This document shows positions 50,176 through 64,000 of a DNA stretch of 64,000 nt, in pieces. The DNA is from Saccharomyces uvarum. Lineage: Eukaryota > Ascomycota > Saccharomycetes > Saccharomycetales > Saccharomycetaceae. The stretch is from assembly GCA_947243795.1 (NCBI GenBank), contig OX365932.1:1-64000 (forward strand). Direction: 5' to 3'. The notes under the pieces are model-generated. The model saw nothing but the letters and a program-made list of their open reading frames with translations, searched no databases and was not told where the DNA came from. Each line of letters begins with the position of its first letter. The stretch's first letter is position 1. The position numbers and the translations under genes are program-made.

Positions 50176-51708
50176 ATGATGATTTCTTTAAACCCAAATG
50201 TTGTTCGAATTGCTAGACAAGTGCAGCATTGCAGCATCCGCATTTGTCGGTATCAATCTACGAATCTGAAGAAGTCCCTGACGCCCTTGCAAGAATATGA
50301 CAAGCTAGTAAAAATGGGGAAGCTGCAGGATGATACATACCAACGTGGTATTATCTCCTCCTTGGGGGAACTTTATGATTCTTTGGTCCGATACGTACCT
50401 CCGGCCGTCAAAACGCCCAACCCTGTGGACCAGCTGGGTGGTTGGTGGAAAGGCCTCAAATCTGTCTTCGGTCGTGGCAGATCTAAAAACCTTGGAGCAG
50501 ACGTGGACGTATCCAGGATTGGCAATTCGATACCTCGAGGGATTTATTTATATGGAGATGTCGGTTGTGGTAAGACGATGCTGATGGATCTTTTCTACAC
50601 TACAGTCCCCAAGCATTTATCGAAAAAGAGAATACATTTCCATCAGTTCATGCAGTATGTTCATAAAAGGTCCCATGAGATTGTCAAAGAGCAGAACTTA
50701 AAGGAATTCAGCGATGCAAAAGGTAAAGAGATTGATACAGTTCCATTTTTGGCTGCGGAGATTGCTAATAGTGCACATGTTCTTTGTTTTGATGAATTTC
50801 AAGTCACTGACGTAGCAGATGCTATGATACTGAGGAGATTAATGACAGCTTTATTATCCGATGACTATGGTGTGGTACTCTTTGCTACTTCAAATAGACA
50901 TCCGGATGAATTGTATATTAACGGGGTACAAAGGCAATCGTTTATTCCATGTATCGAGTTAATAAAGCATAGAACCAAAGTCATATTTTTGAACTCACCA
51001 ACAGACTACCGTAGGATTCGAAGACCGATCTCATCCGTTTACTATTTCCCATTAGGTAGCAGCATAAAATATTCATCAAAAGAGTGTAAAAATATTCGGG
51101 AAACCCATATCAAGGAATGGTACAACTATTTTGCTCAGGCTTCCCATACCGATGACTCCACAGATTCACATTCTGTTCATAAGACATTTTATGATTATCC
51201 ATTGACCATTTGGGGGAGAGAATTTAAAGTGCCTAAATGTACACCTCCTCGAGTAGCACAGTTCACCTTCAAGCAACTATGCGGTGAACCGCTGGCAGCA
51301 GGAGATTATTTGACGTTGGCCAAGAATTTTGAAGCCTTTATAGTGACGGATATTCCTTATTTATCTATCTATGTCCGTGATGAAGTGAGAAGATTTATCA
51401 CCTTTTTAGATGCAGTGTATGACAGTGGTGGGAAACTAGCAACCACAGGTGCAGCAGATTTCACTTCATTGTTTGTGGAACCTGAACAAGTACTAAATGA
51501 ATTTGAATTACGATCAGCAGTTAAGGAAAACGATGCAGTCGACAATGGCCTCGTAGATGAGATGGTCGAAAAGCACGGATTTTCGAAAGAGATTGCCAAG
51601 AAATCACAGATGTTTGCCCTCGATGAAGAAAGGTTTGCCTTCGCTCGTGCCTTGAGTAGACTGTCACAGATGAGCTCCACCGATTGGGTTACCAAGCCCA
51701 AATACTGA
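50176..51708 (+). CDS. AFG1: Mitochondrial AAA ATPase Afg1 (Lace1 family)
   Basis: A mitochondrial AAA-type ATPase that helps degrade misfolded or surplus respiratory-chain subunits. The frame has 510 codons; two ATGs stand side by side, and the second gives 509 residues with MISLNPN, parallel to MIALKPN in S. cerevisiae. The basic N-terminus ([19 protein letters not shown]) is a mitochondrial presequence. Walker A is GDVGCGKT (127-134); Walker B is LCFDEF (about 205-210); [20 protein letters not shown] is the family block with sensor and arginine finger. The C-terminus [13 protein letters not shown] is nearly invariant in the genus. Confidence 0.95.
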   Translation: MMISLNPNVVRIARQVQHCSIRICRYQSTNLKKSLTPLQEYDKLVKMGKLQDDTYQRGIISSLGELYDSLVRYVPPAVKTPNPVDQLGGWWKGLKSVFGRGRSKNLGADVDVSRIGNSIPRGIYLYGDVGCGKTMLMDLFYTTVPKHLSKKRIHFHQFMQYVHKRSHEIVKEQNLKEFSDAKGKEIDTVPFLAAEIANSAHVLCFDEFQVTDVADAMILRRLMTALLSDDYGVVLFATSNRHPDELYINGVQRQSFIPCIELIKHRTKVIFLNSPTDYRRIRRPISSVYYFPLGSSIKYSSKECKNIRETHIKEWYNYFAQASHTDDSTDSHSVHKTFYDYPLTIWGREFKVPKCTPPRVAQFTFKQLCGEPLAAGDYLTLAKNFEAFIVTDIPYLSIYVRDEVRRFITFLDAVYDSGGKLATTGAADFTSLFVEPEQVLNEFELRSAVKENDAVDNGLVDEMVEKHGFSKEIAKKSQMFALDEERFAFARALSRLSQMSSTDWVTKPKY

Positions 51709-52017
51709 ACTTTTATTTAACGAAAAGTGTTTATTTATATTCCTGTACTTAATCTAAACAAAGCTCTTATGATCATTATCCGACAGTGCCAGTATTGGAA
51801 TCTGTATGACCATTTACCGATGTTCGTAGTGCGTTATACAACTCTATTGTTACTGATCTGGGTTTTTTTTTTCTTACCCGAAGGAAAAGACTGATTAAGA
51901 ACGGGGATAATTAAAAAGACAATGGCGTACAGATAAAGGTTAGATGAAGCAACAACAGAGCACATTAGTAGTTGCAGGGTTTAGGTTGCTAACAGGCGTT
52001 GCGAAAAAGTTAAAAAA
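51709..52017 (+). promoter_or_regulatory. AFG1 3' flank and VMA8 promoter
   Basis: 309 bases. GGCGTTGCG at about 51996 and poly-T at 51865-51873 are present. No definite site recognised. Confidence 0.35.
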
Positions 52018-52800
52018 ATGTCCGGTAACAGAGAGCAAGTCTTTCCCACACGTATGACGTTGGGGTTGATGAAGACCAAGTTAAAAGGTGCTACCCAAGG
52101 TTATTCTTTATTAAAACGTAAGTCTGAAGCGCTAACAAAGAGGTTCAGAGACATTACCAAAAGAATTGATGATGCCAAACAAAAGATGGGGAGAGTCATG
52201 CAAACTGCTGCGTTCTCATTAGCTGAAGTTTCCTATGCAACAGGTGAAAACATTGGATATCAAGTCCAAGAAAGTGTTTCCACCGCAAGATTCAAAGTGA
52301 GAGCGCGCCAGGAAAATGTGAGTGGTGTTTACTTGTCCCAATTTGAATCTTACATTGACCCTGAAATCAATGATTTCAGATTGACTGGGTTAGGTAGAGG
52401 TGGTCAACAAGTCCAACGAGCCAAGGAAATTTATTCAAGAGCCGTTGAAACTTTAGTTGAATTAGCTTCTCTTCAGACTGCGTTCATCATTTTGGATGAA
52501 GTCATTAAAGTGACGAACAGAAGAGTCAATGCTATCGAACATGTTATCATTCCAAGAACTGAAAACACAATTGCTTACATTAACAGTGAATTGGATGAAT
52601 TAGATAGAGAAGAATTTTATAGATTGAAGAAGGTTCAGGAAAAGAAGCAAAATGAGACTGCAAGACTAGATGCTGAGATGAAATTGAAAAGAGAGAAGGC
52701 AGAACAGGAAGGCTCAGAGGAAGCTAGTGAAAATATAGCCGATGAAGAGGCTCAAGGTGAAACATTGGTTGCTGATCAAGAAGACGATGTTATATTCTGA
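52018..52800 (+). CDS. VMA8: V-ATPase subunit D
   Basis: Subunit D of the V1 sector is the central rotor shaft coupling ATP hydrolysis to proton pumping into the vacuole. The 260 residues compare with 256 in S. cerevisiae; the first 215 are nearly identical. Long N- and C-terminal helices form the shaft coiled coil (residues about 10-80 and 130-215), with the conserved [14 protein letters not shown] and [26 protein letters not shown]. The four extra residues lie in the acidic tail ([20 protein letters not shown]). The end DQEDDVIF is conserved. Confidence 0.96.
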   Translation: MSGNREQVFPTRMTLGLMKTKLKGATQGYSLLKRKSEALTKRFRDITKRIDDAKQKMGRVMQTAAFSLAEVSYATGENIGYQVQESVSTARFKVRARQENVSGVYLSQFESYIDPEINDFRLTGLGRGGQQVQRAKEIYSRAVETLVELASLQTAFIILDEVIKVTNRRVNAIEHVIIPRTENTIAYINSELDELDREEFYRLKKVQEKKQNETARLDAEMKLKREKAEQEGSEEASENIADEEAQGETLVADQEDDVIF

Positions 52801-53312
52801 TATCTCAGATGAAACAAGACCCTTTTTTAAAAGATTATGTAAAAAACATCATTGGAAGAAAAAGGATTTTTGTATAATTGTTTAATAAAATAAAACCTTG
52901 TTAAACAACCACAAGTCATATTTCTCATTAAATAACCATAAGTATTACCGGCTTAAAAAAGTGGCCTGTTAATACAAAGGAAGACGACAGTTTCTTTTTT
53001 TTTTTGTTTCAATCTTGGTTGTGTTTTTTTCTATTTCATTTTTTCCTTTTTGGTAAAACTAATAAGTGTGACTAATATACCTCTCTTAGCGCAAAATGTA
53101 AATATTAGGCAGAAAAACAATAGAAGAAAAAAAATCTACCATAAATATGTTGGAAAATATTCATTCAGATATATATTTACACGAGTAATAAGTTGACAAT
53201 ATCCTCTTTAAGAAGGAGGCTACGGAGGGAATATTTAATATAGATAGATGAAAACGAAGTAACGATGGAAAGTACTGGTTTTAGTTCCCTAGTTTTATTG
53301 GCGTTAGCTCAT
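52801..53312. other. Convergent VMA8-RML2 3' flanks
   Basis: 512 bases, AT-rich, with long T and A runs (52995-53005, 53127-53134) suited to 3'-end formation from both sides. No gene or repeat. Confidence 0.5.
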
Positions 53313-55531
<2,219 letters not shown>

Positions 55532-55602
55532 TGCGCAAGCCCGGAATCGAACCGGGGGCCCAACGATGGCAACGTTGGATTTTACCACTAAACCACTTGC
55601 GC
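55532..55602 (-). tRNA. tRNA-Gly (anticodon GCC)
   Basis: Read on the reverse strand, the 71-base gene folds as a full cloverleaf. The acceptor stem is GCGCAAG with CTTGCGC and discriminator A; the D arm contains TGGTTTAGTGGTA (box A); the anticodon arm is CAACG-TTGCCAT-CGTTG with anticodon GCC; the T arm contains GGTTCGATTCC (box B). There is no intron. A T-run follows on the transcribed strand (A-run at 55508-55528). S. cerevisiae has a tRNA-Gly(GCC) gene at the same place near PAU2. Confidence 0.97.
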
Positions 55603-56599
55603 TTTATTTCATGCATTAAATAGATGCCAATAGAAACCACCCTCTAAATGCCTAGGTCTGACCTATTTGAGCAGCTTTCGAAGAACATATGCTTACTAAC
55701 TTGAGAGCGATAGTATCAGTATTCAACAAAACTCAACAAAACTCAACAAAACTCATAGAATAGAAACGAAGCCTGCATCAGCATATGCAGATGTTTATTC
55801 GTTTACAGACAGGGACTCAAAACCCTCCCATTTTTCTGCATCTTCAATCATTCCACCTTTGTTAAAACCTTTAACACGTTGGATACACATTCTTCCATGT
55901 CTATACAAAGCCGGCCCCCTCGATGTTGCGCGAAGGGCTACGCGTTTCAAGACAAGCTGTCATCGATAGCTCTTGCTCTTGCTCGTCGTATGGTCTATTT
56001 CTGGCTTCTAGTGTACATGTTTCTTACTCTATGTGATACCCCTGGATCATACGAATCCCACATTAATTAATATCGTACATGTTTCTAATTTGGGAAAAAA
56101 GAGCCAAGCTCCGATTTCCCGTTTAGCGCCAGTGCCTGGGCAATGGCTTCTGAACGAGGGTCCAAACCAATTTCGGGTCGGACTTTATTACTCTACTGCT
56201 CTATTCTTTGGCCAGTCATTGCAGCACTACATGCACATCAAAGGACTGTTTCGAGGTGCGTCCCCTATAGAAAGCATTCTTGCGTTCTGCACATATGAAA
56301 TAAAAAAACTATGCAGAAACGTGCCTTCATATACGAAACTCACTATGATGCATCGTTCATGGACAGGAGCATCGCCATAGTGACAAGAAGTCCAGCATGC
56401 AAGAGTTATGTGGTGAAAGGTAAGAGGTAAGAAATTTGAGATGGGCGTCCAGTAATTTGTTGGAACAATGGTTGGCCATAAAAATTCATATAAATAGAGC
56501 AGCTTTGATCAGCTATCTTTGGGAGTATGCCTTCATTCTTTTCTTTCCATTTAGTCTAATATCACCACTAAAGCAATCACAAAAAAACAAACAAATACA
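55603..56599 (+). promoter_or_regulatory. PAU2 upstream region
   Basis: About 1 kb before PAU2. TCGTTCAT at 56353-56360 is close to the anaerobic AR1/Upc2 site TCGTTYAG known in PAU, DAN and TIR promoters. TATAAATA at 56489-56496 is a good TATA box 104 bases before the ATG. Four AACAAAACTC-like 10-base repeats lie at about 55722-55752. A 115-codon open frame at 56033-56380 is not supported by any motif. Confidence 0.5.
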
Positions 56600-56974
56600 A
56601 TGGTCAAATTAACTTCAATCGCTGCTGGTGTCGCCGCCATCGCTGCCGGTGTCGCCGCTGCCCCAGCCACCACCACTCTATCTCCATCCGACGAAAGAGT
56701 TAACTTGGTTGAATTGGGTGTCTACGTTTCTGATATCAGAGCTCACATGGCTCAATATTACGCTTTCCAAGCCGCCCACCCTACCGACACGTACCCAATT
56801 GAAGTTGCTGAAGCTGTTTTCAACTACGGCGATTTCACCACCATGTTGACCGGTATTTCTCCAGACCAAGTCACCAGAATGATCACTGGTGTCCCATGGT
56901 ACTCTACCAGATTGAGACCAGCCATCTCTAGTGCTCTATCCAGTGACGGTATCTACACCGCTGTCCCAAACTAG
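56600..56974 (+). CDS. PAU2: Seripauperin cell-wall mannoprotein of the PAU family
   Basis: A small secreted wall protein of the seripauperin/TIP1 family, induced in anaerobic growth and repressed by heme and oxygen in S. cerevisiae. The 124 residues include an Ala/Gly-rich signal peptide ([20 protein letters not shown]) and the SRP1/TIP1 domain with [32 protein letters not shown] and [16 protein letters not shown], ending AVPN. It is four residues longer than typical PAU proteins, from an extra AAIAAGV-like repeat in the signal region. Most PAU genes are subtelomeric; this one is internal, as PAU2 is in S. cerevisiae. Codon use is strongly biased. Confidence 0.93.
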   Translation: MVKLTSIAAGVAAIAAGVAAAPATTTLSPSDERVNLVELGVYVSDIRAHMAQYYAFQAAHPTDTYPIEVAEAVFNYGDFTTMLTGISPDQVTRMITGVPWYSTRLRPAISSALSSDGIYTAVPN

Positions 56975-57796
56975 AGCACCCTACCCTCACGAATTGAATC
57001 CTTATAGACATTAGGAAGTTTTATGAAAAAATAAAAAAATTAGTTTGATGGTATAAGTAACTATATGAACATATATGTATGTATGAATAATTGCCTTATT
57101 TCTGTCAATTGCAGTCTTCCTCTTCTTCTTTTGAATGATGAACAATTTCAATTCATCAATTGTTTCCACTCCGCGGAAACCGCCTTTGTCAGCGCTTTTA
57201 AAAGACTCCCATTATCTACGTCATCTCATACATACCTCAATGCTGAGTTTATGATGGTTAGTTTCTTTCTACATTTTAAGGCAATTGAAAAAAATATGTG
57301 CTTCGAAGTAATATATCATGCATTCATTTGCATATATTATAACAAATATATCATGAGGGCTGAAACAAGAATGCTCGTCTATATACGTTTGTATCTTTTT
57401 TTTACGAATAACATGATATAATAATTGTCATCTATATGAGACAACATGCGAATGTCAGGTGTAAGCCTGGAAATCCATTACCTGTATATAGTAAAAGACA
57501 CGTTGTCACTGAATTAGCTGGGCTGCTATTGAAAACCATTAGATGACTGAGAATTTGTGTCATGCACACATGCGCAAACCGCAATGGCTTATATGAGCAG
57601 TTCTCTTTTCTGGAAAGAGATGGTTGTATATTCTTGATATAAAAAACGAAGTGTACCACGGTAGCCAACGAAAACAATAACGCATTGTCCTTTACTGTTA
57701 AACTTACAGTTTTTGGGCCGTTAAAGACCGCCGTATTCTTACTTTTAGACCAGGCCCTTCGTGAATTACCGCGAAGAGTCCACTAATAATCATCAT
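56975..57796. other. PAU2 downstream region
   Basis: 822 bases between the stops of PAU2 and TCA17, long for a convergent pair. GTTTCC and GGAAAC form a short inverted repeat around a CCGCGG core near 57163-57182. Frames of 118 codons (plus, 57065) and 81 codons (minus, 57432) show no recognisable motif and are not called. Confidence 0.45.
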
Positions 57797-58255
57797 TCAT
57801 AAGTCAACTTCAGTTGAGATGAATAGTTCATCGAATTTCCTCTCCAGACTATCCACGGTAGAGATTTCGTCACCATTTGCAATTAATGGATTACACTTAA
57901 CCCGTACGTAAATTCTTCTTACGGATTCGAAGATTTGGTCAATTTCTTTCAATTCATCATCGGCTCCGTTCAAGGTATTCTGTTCAAATCCAATGACGAT
58001 CTTTAACCCCGTCTGTTTGATTAACATGCCAAATACAGAGACTCCTTCCAATTGGAAAATTGATTTCAACAAAGGTTTGGAATCCTGAGAAGTCCAGGTA
58101 ATTAGAGGGCTCTCAAAATAGTCCAATGATATATTAGAAAGGACGTTATACTTCAGAACATCATTCAACTCATTTTCGGTCTCATTGGGAACATAAATCA
58201 GTATAGGTTTATCGAGTTCATCTATCAATGATACGAAGCAGGGAACTAGACTCAT
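57797..58255 (-). CDS. TCA17: TRAPPII subunit Tca17
   Basis: A sedlin-related subunit that stabilises the TRAPPII complex, the Rab GEF for late Golgi traffic. The 152 residues equal the S. cerevisiae Tca17 (YEL048C) length. The longin-like fold shows as a starting strand pair (PCFVSLIDELDKPILIYVP), a helical middle (KYNVLSNISLDYFES) and later strands (GVSVFGMLIKQTGLKIVIGF), ending with a long helix region and FDELFISTEVDL, conserved except for the penultimate Asp. It is transcribed from a 196-base gap shared with the FRD1 3' end. Confidence 0.93.
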   Translation of the reverse strand: MSLVPCFVSLIDELDKPILIYVPNETENELNDVLKYNVLSNISLDYFESPLITWTSQDSKPLLKSIFQLEGVSVFGMLIKQTGLKIVIGFEQNTLNGADDELKEIDQIFESVRRIYVRVKCNPLIANGDEISTVDSLERKFDELFISTEVDL

Positions 58256-58451
58256 AGTGTTAGGTGTATATATGTGTGTTCTTGCAGAATGAGCTGATTT
58301 CTATGACATAGCTTCCGTGTAATATCACTTCCGTTTCTTAGCCGTGGATGAGCTCTTTCCGGCAAGATCTCAAGTATGCAAAAAAAAAAACCAATATTAT
58401 TTCTATATATTTTTAAACGGTTAGTAGATAGTTCTTGTATAAATTCATTAT

Positions 58452-60695
<2,244 letters not shown>

Positions 60696-61859
60696 TCAGT
60701 ACTTGTAGGTTTTTATTTCGCGAATGGCATTGCCATCCACGTCGATTTCGGTGGACTCACTACGGTAAATCTTGGTAGGACCGTTGGAATCGAAGGGGTG
60801 CTCCTTTGCATAGTCGAAGGCCTCTGAGATGGCCAGCTTAGCTTTTTCTAGGGTGTCCCTAGTGATTTGGTAGTGGAAGGACACTCTACCACCCATGAGC
60901 TTGACGTTGTACTTTAGACCCTTCTTGACAAGGACGTCAGGGTCCATTCTGGCGGACTTTAGGTCAAGAAAGACGAAGTTGGTGTCTGCGGGGGACTCTA
61001 GCGGGATGCCTTTGTCGGAGCAGAAACGGGCCAGCTCGTGAGCCAGCGAGTGCGAGTACAGCAATTGGGCCTTCCAGTCACCTTCGATTTTGTAGAGGGC
61101 CATTCTGGCCATCATACCGGACTGTCTGATACCACCACCTTGTTGTTTTCTGAAGTGAGTGGCCTTTTTGATGAACTTGAGGTTCCCGACCAGGACGGAC
61201 CCGATTGGGGCACCCATGGACTTGGACAGACAGATGGAGATGGAGTCGAAGATCTCCCCGTACTGCTTCAATGGGACGCCGGCTTGCGCAGCGGCGTTCC
61301 AGATTCTGGCACCGTCACAGTGCAGCTTGAGACCGTTCTCCATACACCAGGCTTTGATGCGGACCAGCTCTTCCAATGGGTAGACGATCCCGTGCAGGGT
61401 GTTTTCCAAAGAGATCAGTCTGGTGGGGGCACCGTGGATGTCACCGTCGTCAGGAACGTAGTGCGACTTGATGTCGTCCAAGGTCATGTAGTCGCCGTTG
61501 GAGGGGATCACGGGGACGACCATGGCTTGAGACAGGATGGCGAGACCCGCGGCCTCGTGCGTGTAGACGTGGGCCCTGTAGTCGCACAGAACGGAGTATG
61601 GGGGCTGCATCAAGTGAGTTCTGATACCGATCTGGTTGGACAAGGTACCGGAGACGCAGAACAGGCCTGCTTCCTTGCCGGCGAGGCGGGCAACGGTCTG
61701 CTCGAGCCTGACGGTGTCAACGTCTTCACCGTAGACGGCGTCCCCGACGGACGCCTCTAGGGCAGCTTGCATCATCTCTGGCGTTGGAGTGGTGAAAGTG
61801 TCCGACCGCAAGTCGTTGGCGGCGGAAGAATAGGTGGGAGGCAATTCGAATTCAGTCAT
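60696..61859 (-). CDS. GLY1: Threonine aldolase
   Basis: A PLP enzyme that cleaves threonine to glycine and acetaldehyde, the main glycine source on glucose in S. cerevisiae. The 387 residues equal the S. cerevisiae length. Motifs of low-specificity threonine aldolase: DLRSDTFTTPT (17-27), GDAVYGEDVDT (39-49), LHCDGARIWNAA (179-190, the PLP-facing Asp) and ICLSKSMGAPIGS with catalytic Lys213. Codons at the 5' half are GC-rich and strongly biased, which explains the long antisense open frame (61038-61760). It diverges from IES6 across 812 bases. Confidence 0.96.
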   Translation of the reverse strand: MTEFELPPTYSSAANDLRSDTFTTPTPEMMQAALEASVGDAVYGEDVDTVRLEQTVARLAGKEAGLFCVSGTLSNQIGIRTHLMQPPYSVLCDYRAHVYTHEAAGLAILSQAMVVPVIPSNGDYMTLDDIKSHYVPDDGDIHGAPTRLISLENTLHGIVYPLEELVRIKAWCMENGLKLHCDGARIWNAAAQAGVPLKQYGEIFDSISICLSKSMGAPIGSVLVGNLKFIKKATHFRKQQGGGIRQSGMMARMALYKIEGDWKAQLLYSHSLAHELARFCSDKGIPLESPADTNFVFLDLKSARMDPDVLVKKGLKYNVKLMGGRVSFHYQITRDTLEKAKLAISEAFDYAKEHPFDSNGPTKIYRSESTEIDVDGNAIREIKTYKY

Positions 61860-62671
61860 GTGTGTGTGCGGGAGTAAGTGAGCGTGGAGGGAAGCAATTA
61901 CGAACTAACCAGCGATGGGAGGAAAGACAATGTATGTATGTATATATCTACTACACTACACCAGACCAAGAGAGACGGAAGAACACACACTCTGGCTGGC
62001 AGGCAAGCTGTACACTGGCTCCTATATATACCTATAAATACCATTACAAATGCAGAAATGCACATATTCAGTAAAGAAAAAGACGAAAAAAGAAGAAAAG
62101 AAAAAGGAAAAACCGGTGAACGATGTGAGTGGAAAAGTGCGCAATGAGTAACACAAAGGGCGAAGCTGCGAAAAAAGAAACGGCGCTGTCGCTGGAAATC
62201 GGAAGCGAATGGTGCGGGGTGTGGGTGGCGCCTCGGCTGTTTCCCGATCGGGAAACAGCCGTCCGGCGCCGAGGCCGGGCGGGGCGTCGTGGCATGTGAC
62301 ATGTGCCATGCCACGGCGAGTCACGTGCCGCGGGAGCCACTTGGCGTGCGCTTTGTCAGCACTCTGACTGGCAAGAGGAGTTTGCGTCTATTATAAACGA
62401 GTGCCCCGCCTGCCTGTATCGTCCAGGCCGTGCCGCCGCACGGGTGTCGATGACGAGTGACGGACGATAAACCGATTGGCGTCTTGCTTGTTATTGATAA
62501 TGTGCCAGGTGAGGCCATGTCAGCTAGCTTAGTTTAGCTCAGCTTAGCATCGCGTTTTCCCGCCCTTCGTCCTATCTTGTCCGGTGATGAAAAATAGGCC
62601 TGTAAATAAGCGAGCGAGAAAATGCTGTGATCACTCCGTAGGGGAAGGGCTTTGCTAGCATCATAGAAAGA
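61860..62671. promoter_or_regulatory. Divergent GLY1-IES6 promoter with two palindromes and a Cbf1 box
   Basis: A perfect 28-base palindrome lies at 62234-62261 (half-site CGGCTGTTTCCCGA), flanked by GGCGCC on both sides. An imperfect 28-base one lies at 62288-62315 (arms CGTGGCATG and CATGCCACG). TCACGTG at 62321-62327 is a Cbf1-type E-box. TATATATACC at about 62022 is the likely GLY1 TATA. A minus frame of 138 codons (61898-62314) sits where S. cerevisiae has the dubious YEL045C; there is no sign that it is a protein gene. Confidence 0.6.
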
Positions 62672-63148
62672 GTGCAAGCAATGAGTGGTGGCAGGGATAG
62701 TAACAACAACAACAACGACGGCAATGACGAGCGGTTGCTGTTTCTGAGGGGTGTAGGCGAGCGCAACGAGATCGGGGCCGCTTCCTGGTTCAAGCCGGCA
62801 CACTACAAGAAGCCCGCCAGGAGGCACAAGTCTGCCAGGCAGCTGGTGTCGGACGAGAACAAGCGGATCAACGCCTTGCTGAGCAAGGCTAACAAGACAA
62901 CGGACGTCTCCCCGGCCGTCAAGCGGCTCGTGCCCAGGGCGACGTACTTCAGCGTGGAGGCGCCGCCCTCCATCAGGCCCGCCAAGAAGTACTGCGACGT
63001 CACGGGCCTCAAGGGCGTGTACAAGTCTCCCACGAACAACATCCGGTACCACAACGCGGAGATCTACCAACTGATCGTGAAGCCGATGGCCCCCGGCGTG
63101 GATCAGGAGTACCTGAAGCTGAGAGGCGCCAACTTCGTCTTGAAATAG
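62672..63148 (+). CDS. IES6: INO80 chromatin-remodelling subunit Ies6
   Basis: Ies6 with Arp5 forms a module of the INO80 remodeller that couples ATP use to nucleosome sliding. The 158 residues compare with 166; the difference lies in the Asn-rich head (GRDSNNNNNDGNDE), which is shorter than in S. cerevisiae. The C-terminal YL1_C domain (about residues 93-140) is conserved: FSVEAPPSIRPAKKYCDVTG with GVYKSPTNNIRYHNAEIY. The end KLRGANFVLK is identical. The gene is GC-rich. The ATG gives MSGGRDSN, parallel to MSGSRGNS. Confidence 0.94.
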   Translation: MQAMSGGRDSNNNNNDGNDERLLFLRGVGERNEIGAASWFKPAHYKKPARRHKSARQLVSDENKRINALLSKANKTTDVSPAVKRLVPRATYFSVEAPPSIRPAKKYCDVTGLKGVYKSPTNNIRYHNAEIYQLIVKPMAPGVDQEYLKLRGANFVLK

Positions 63149-63351
63149 ACCAATATGTATGTATATAGTGCAACAGTTACATAGGAAATGCGTTCTCGGT
63201 CACGTGCGCGCTTCGTGTGAAAAATACATAATGTAGAAAGTAAAAGAAGTGAAAAAAAAAATAAATAACCATTATCTGGCAGAAACGTACAGAGACATAC
63301 GCCTAGCTGCCCCTCCCACCACCACCACCTCCACGACGAACACATGCATGG

Positions 63352-64000
63352 ATGTCAGTCTCTGTAATAACCACGGTTTTAGCATGTCTGTGGCTGTCTT
63401 ATAGACTCTACAAGTTTCTCACCATACCCGTGGCCAGCATCGTCTCCACTCTGAAGATCAAGACTCCGCCGGCGACAAAGGTCTCTATCGACAAGATCGC
63501 CACGGATTCGCTGACCATTCACTGGGAAAACGAGCCCGTCAAGGCGGAGAACCACGGGATCGGAGCCCGAAACTTCATCTCCCACTACCTGCTGTACTTG
63601 AACAACACACAGCTGGCCATCTTCCCGAACAACCCGAACTCGCTCTACACATGCTGCTCCATCACGGGGCTGGAGGCAGAAACGCAGTACCAACTGGACT
63701 TCATCACCATCAACAACAAGGGTTTCATCAACAAGCTGCCCTCCATCTACTGCATGACCAAGGCGAGAGAGGCCAATGAGACGCTAAAGACAAGAAAATG
63801 GAGGAGAAACACGGTTACCGCGTCCACGGCTATCCAACCCCTCAACTTAAAGGCCGACTTGTCCTCGTTGACATCACACTGCTCCTCCGTGTCTCTTTCC
63901 GCTTTCGCGTCCAACAACACCACTAGCAACACGAACAACGGCTCGGCCCTGCCCGCCTACACATCCTTGACCACACTAAAAGACTTGGACTCGTTTTCCA
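63352..64000 (+). CDS. Fibronectin type III domain protein YEL043W (5' part)
   Basis: The orthologue of S. cerevisiae YEL043W, a large (about 956 residue) ER-associated protein with a predicted link to secretory traffic and no known activity. The window ends after 216 codons. The start MSVSVITTVLACLWLSYRLY is identical to what I remember and forms an N-terminal membrane segment (about residues 4-20). A fibronectin type III domain follows (about 38-140: VSIDKIATDSLTIHWENEPV with ITGLEAETQYQLDFITIN). The next region is Ser/Thr/Asn-rich and diverged, ending at TTLKDLDSFS where the window stops. Cut by the window edge, not broken. It lies 203 bases after IES6. Confidence 0.93.
   Translation, partial: MSVSVITTVLACLWLSYRLYKFLTIPVASIVSTLKIKTPPATKVSIDKIATDSLTIHWENEPVKAENHGIGARNFISHYLLYLNNTQLAIFPNNPNSLYTCCSITGLEAETQYQLDFITINNKGFINKLPSIYCMTKAREANETLKTRKWRRNTVTASTAIQPLNLKADLSSLTSHCSSVSLSAFASNNTTSNTNNGSALPAYTSLTTLKDLDSFS

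Noticed and set aside
56033-56380. 115-codon plus-strand frame before PAU2
   Set aside because: Lies in the conserved PAU promoter zone with regulatory words; no protein motif.
61038-61760. 240-codon frame antisense to GLY1
   Set aside because: Explained by the strong codon bias of GLY1; no independent start context or motif.
61898-62314. 138-codon minus-strand frame at the YEL045C position
   Set aside because: Runs through the palindromes and the GLY1 TATA region; YEL045C is rated dubious, and I see no domain.

Overview
The window is the left end of a chromosome from a budding yeast of the genus Saccharomyces, read from the telomere inward. About 385 bases of irregular C1-3A telomere repeat open it. 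From the first permease gene inward, nearly every gene matches a known Saccharomyces cerevisiae gene in length and sequence. From about 20 kb the order is that of S. cerevisiae chromosome V left: HPA3, SIT1, AVT2, CAN1, NPR2, CIN8, PRB1, SOM1, PCM1, SDD1, HAT2, POL5, RPL12A, MAK10, AFG1, VMA8, RML2, tRNA-Gly, PAU2, TCA17, FRD1, GLY1, IES6, YEL043W. Many proteins differ from the S. cerevisiae versions I remember at roughly one residue in ten, most in CAN1, HAT2 and the PRB1 propeptide. So this is probably not S. cerevisiae, and probably a more distant sister than S. paradoxus. I cannot name the species.

Layout: 1-385 telomere; 386-1300 tandem array of about 217-bp units; 1301-4400 G-poor, repeat-rich subtelomere carrying a dispersed CGGACGCTAA motif; 4401-5473 unique subtelomere. 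Next come MHT1 and MMP1 (S-methylmethionine use; chromosome XII left in S. cerevisiae) as a divergent pair, PHR1 (photolyase; chromosome XV right in S. cerevisiae), then DSF1 and HXT13 (polyol dehydrogenase and transporter; chromosome V left in both). DLD3 and RMD6, which flank DSF1 in S. cerevisiae, are absent. This outer block is therefore a subtelomeric mosaic. I see no Y' element and no recognisable Ty or LTR copy.

From HPA3 inward the sequence is conserved core. Themes are transport (SIT1, AVT2, CAN1), nitrogen signalling (NPR2), mitosis (CIN8), vacuolar proteolysis (PRB1), cell-wall hexosamine (PCM1), chromatin (HAT2, IES6), ribosome production (POL5, RPL12A, RML2), N-terminal acetylation (MAK10), vacuolar acidification (VMA8), and threonine and fumarate metabolism (GLY1, FRD1). 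Genes are monocistronic and, as far as I can see, intronless. One tRNA gene is clear. A snoRNA (snR80) is expected between POL5 and RPL12A but could only be placed tentatively.

Most unusual: the two subtelomeric arrays with a recurring decamer; G-poor islands near 12.2 and 18.8 kb that resemble buried subtelomere; an unidentified gene tail next to DSF1; a fresh 44-residue tandem duplication in the PRB1 propeptide; and a perfect 28-bp palindrome between GLY1 and IES6. No novel protein system was found.
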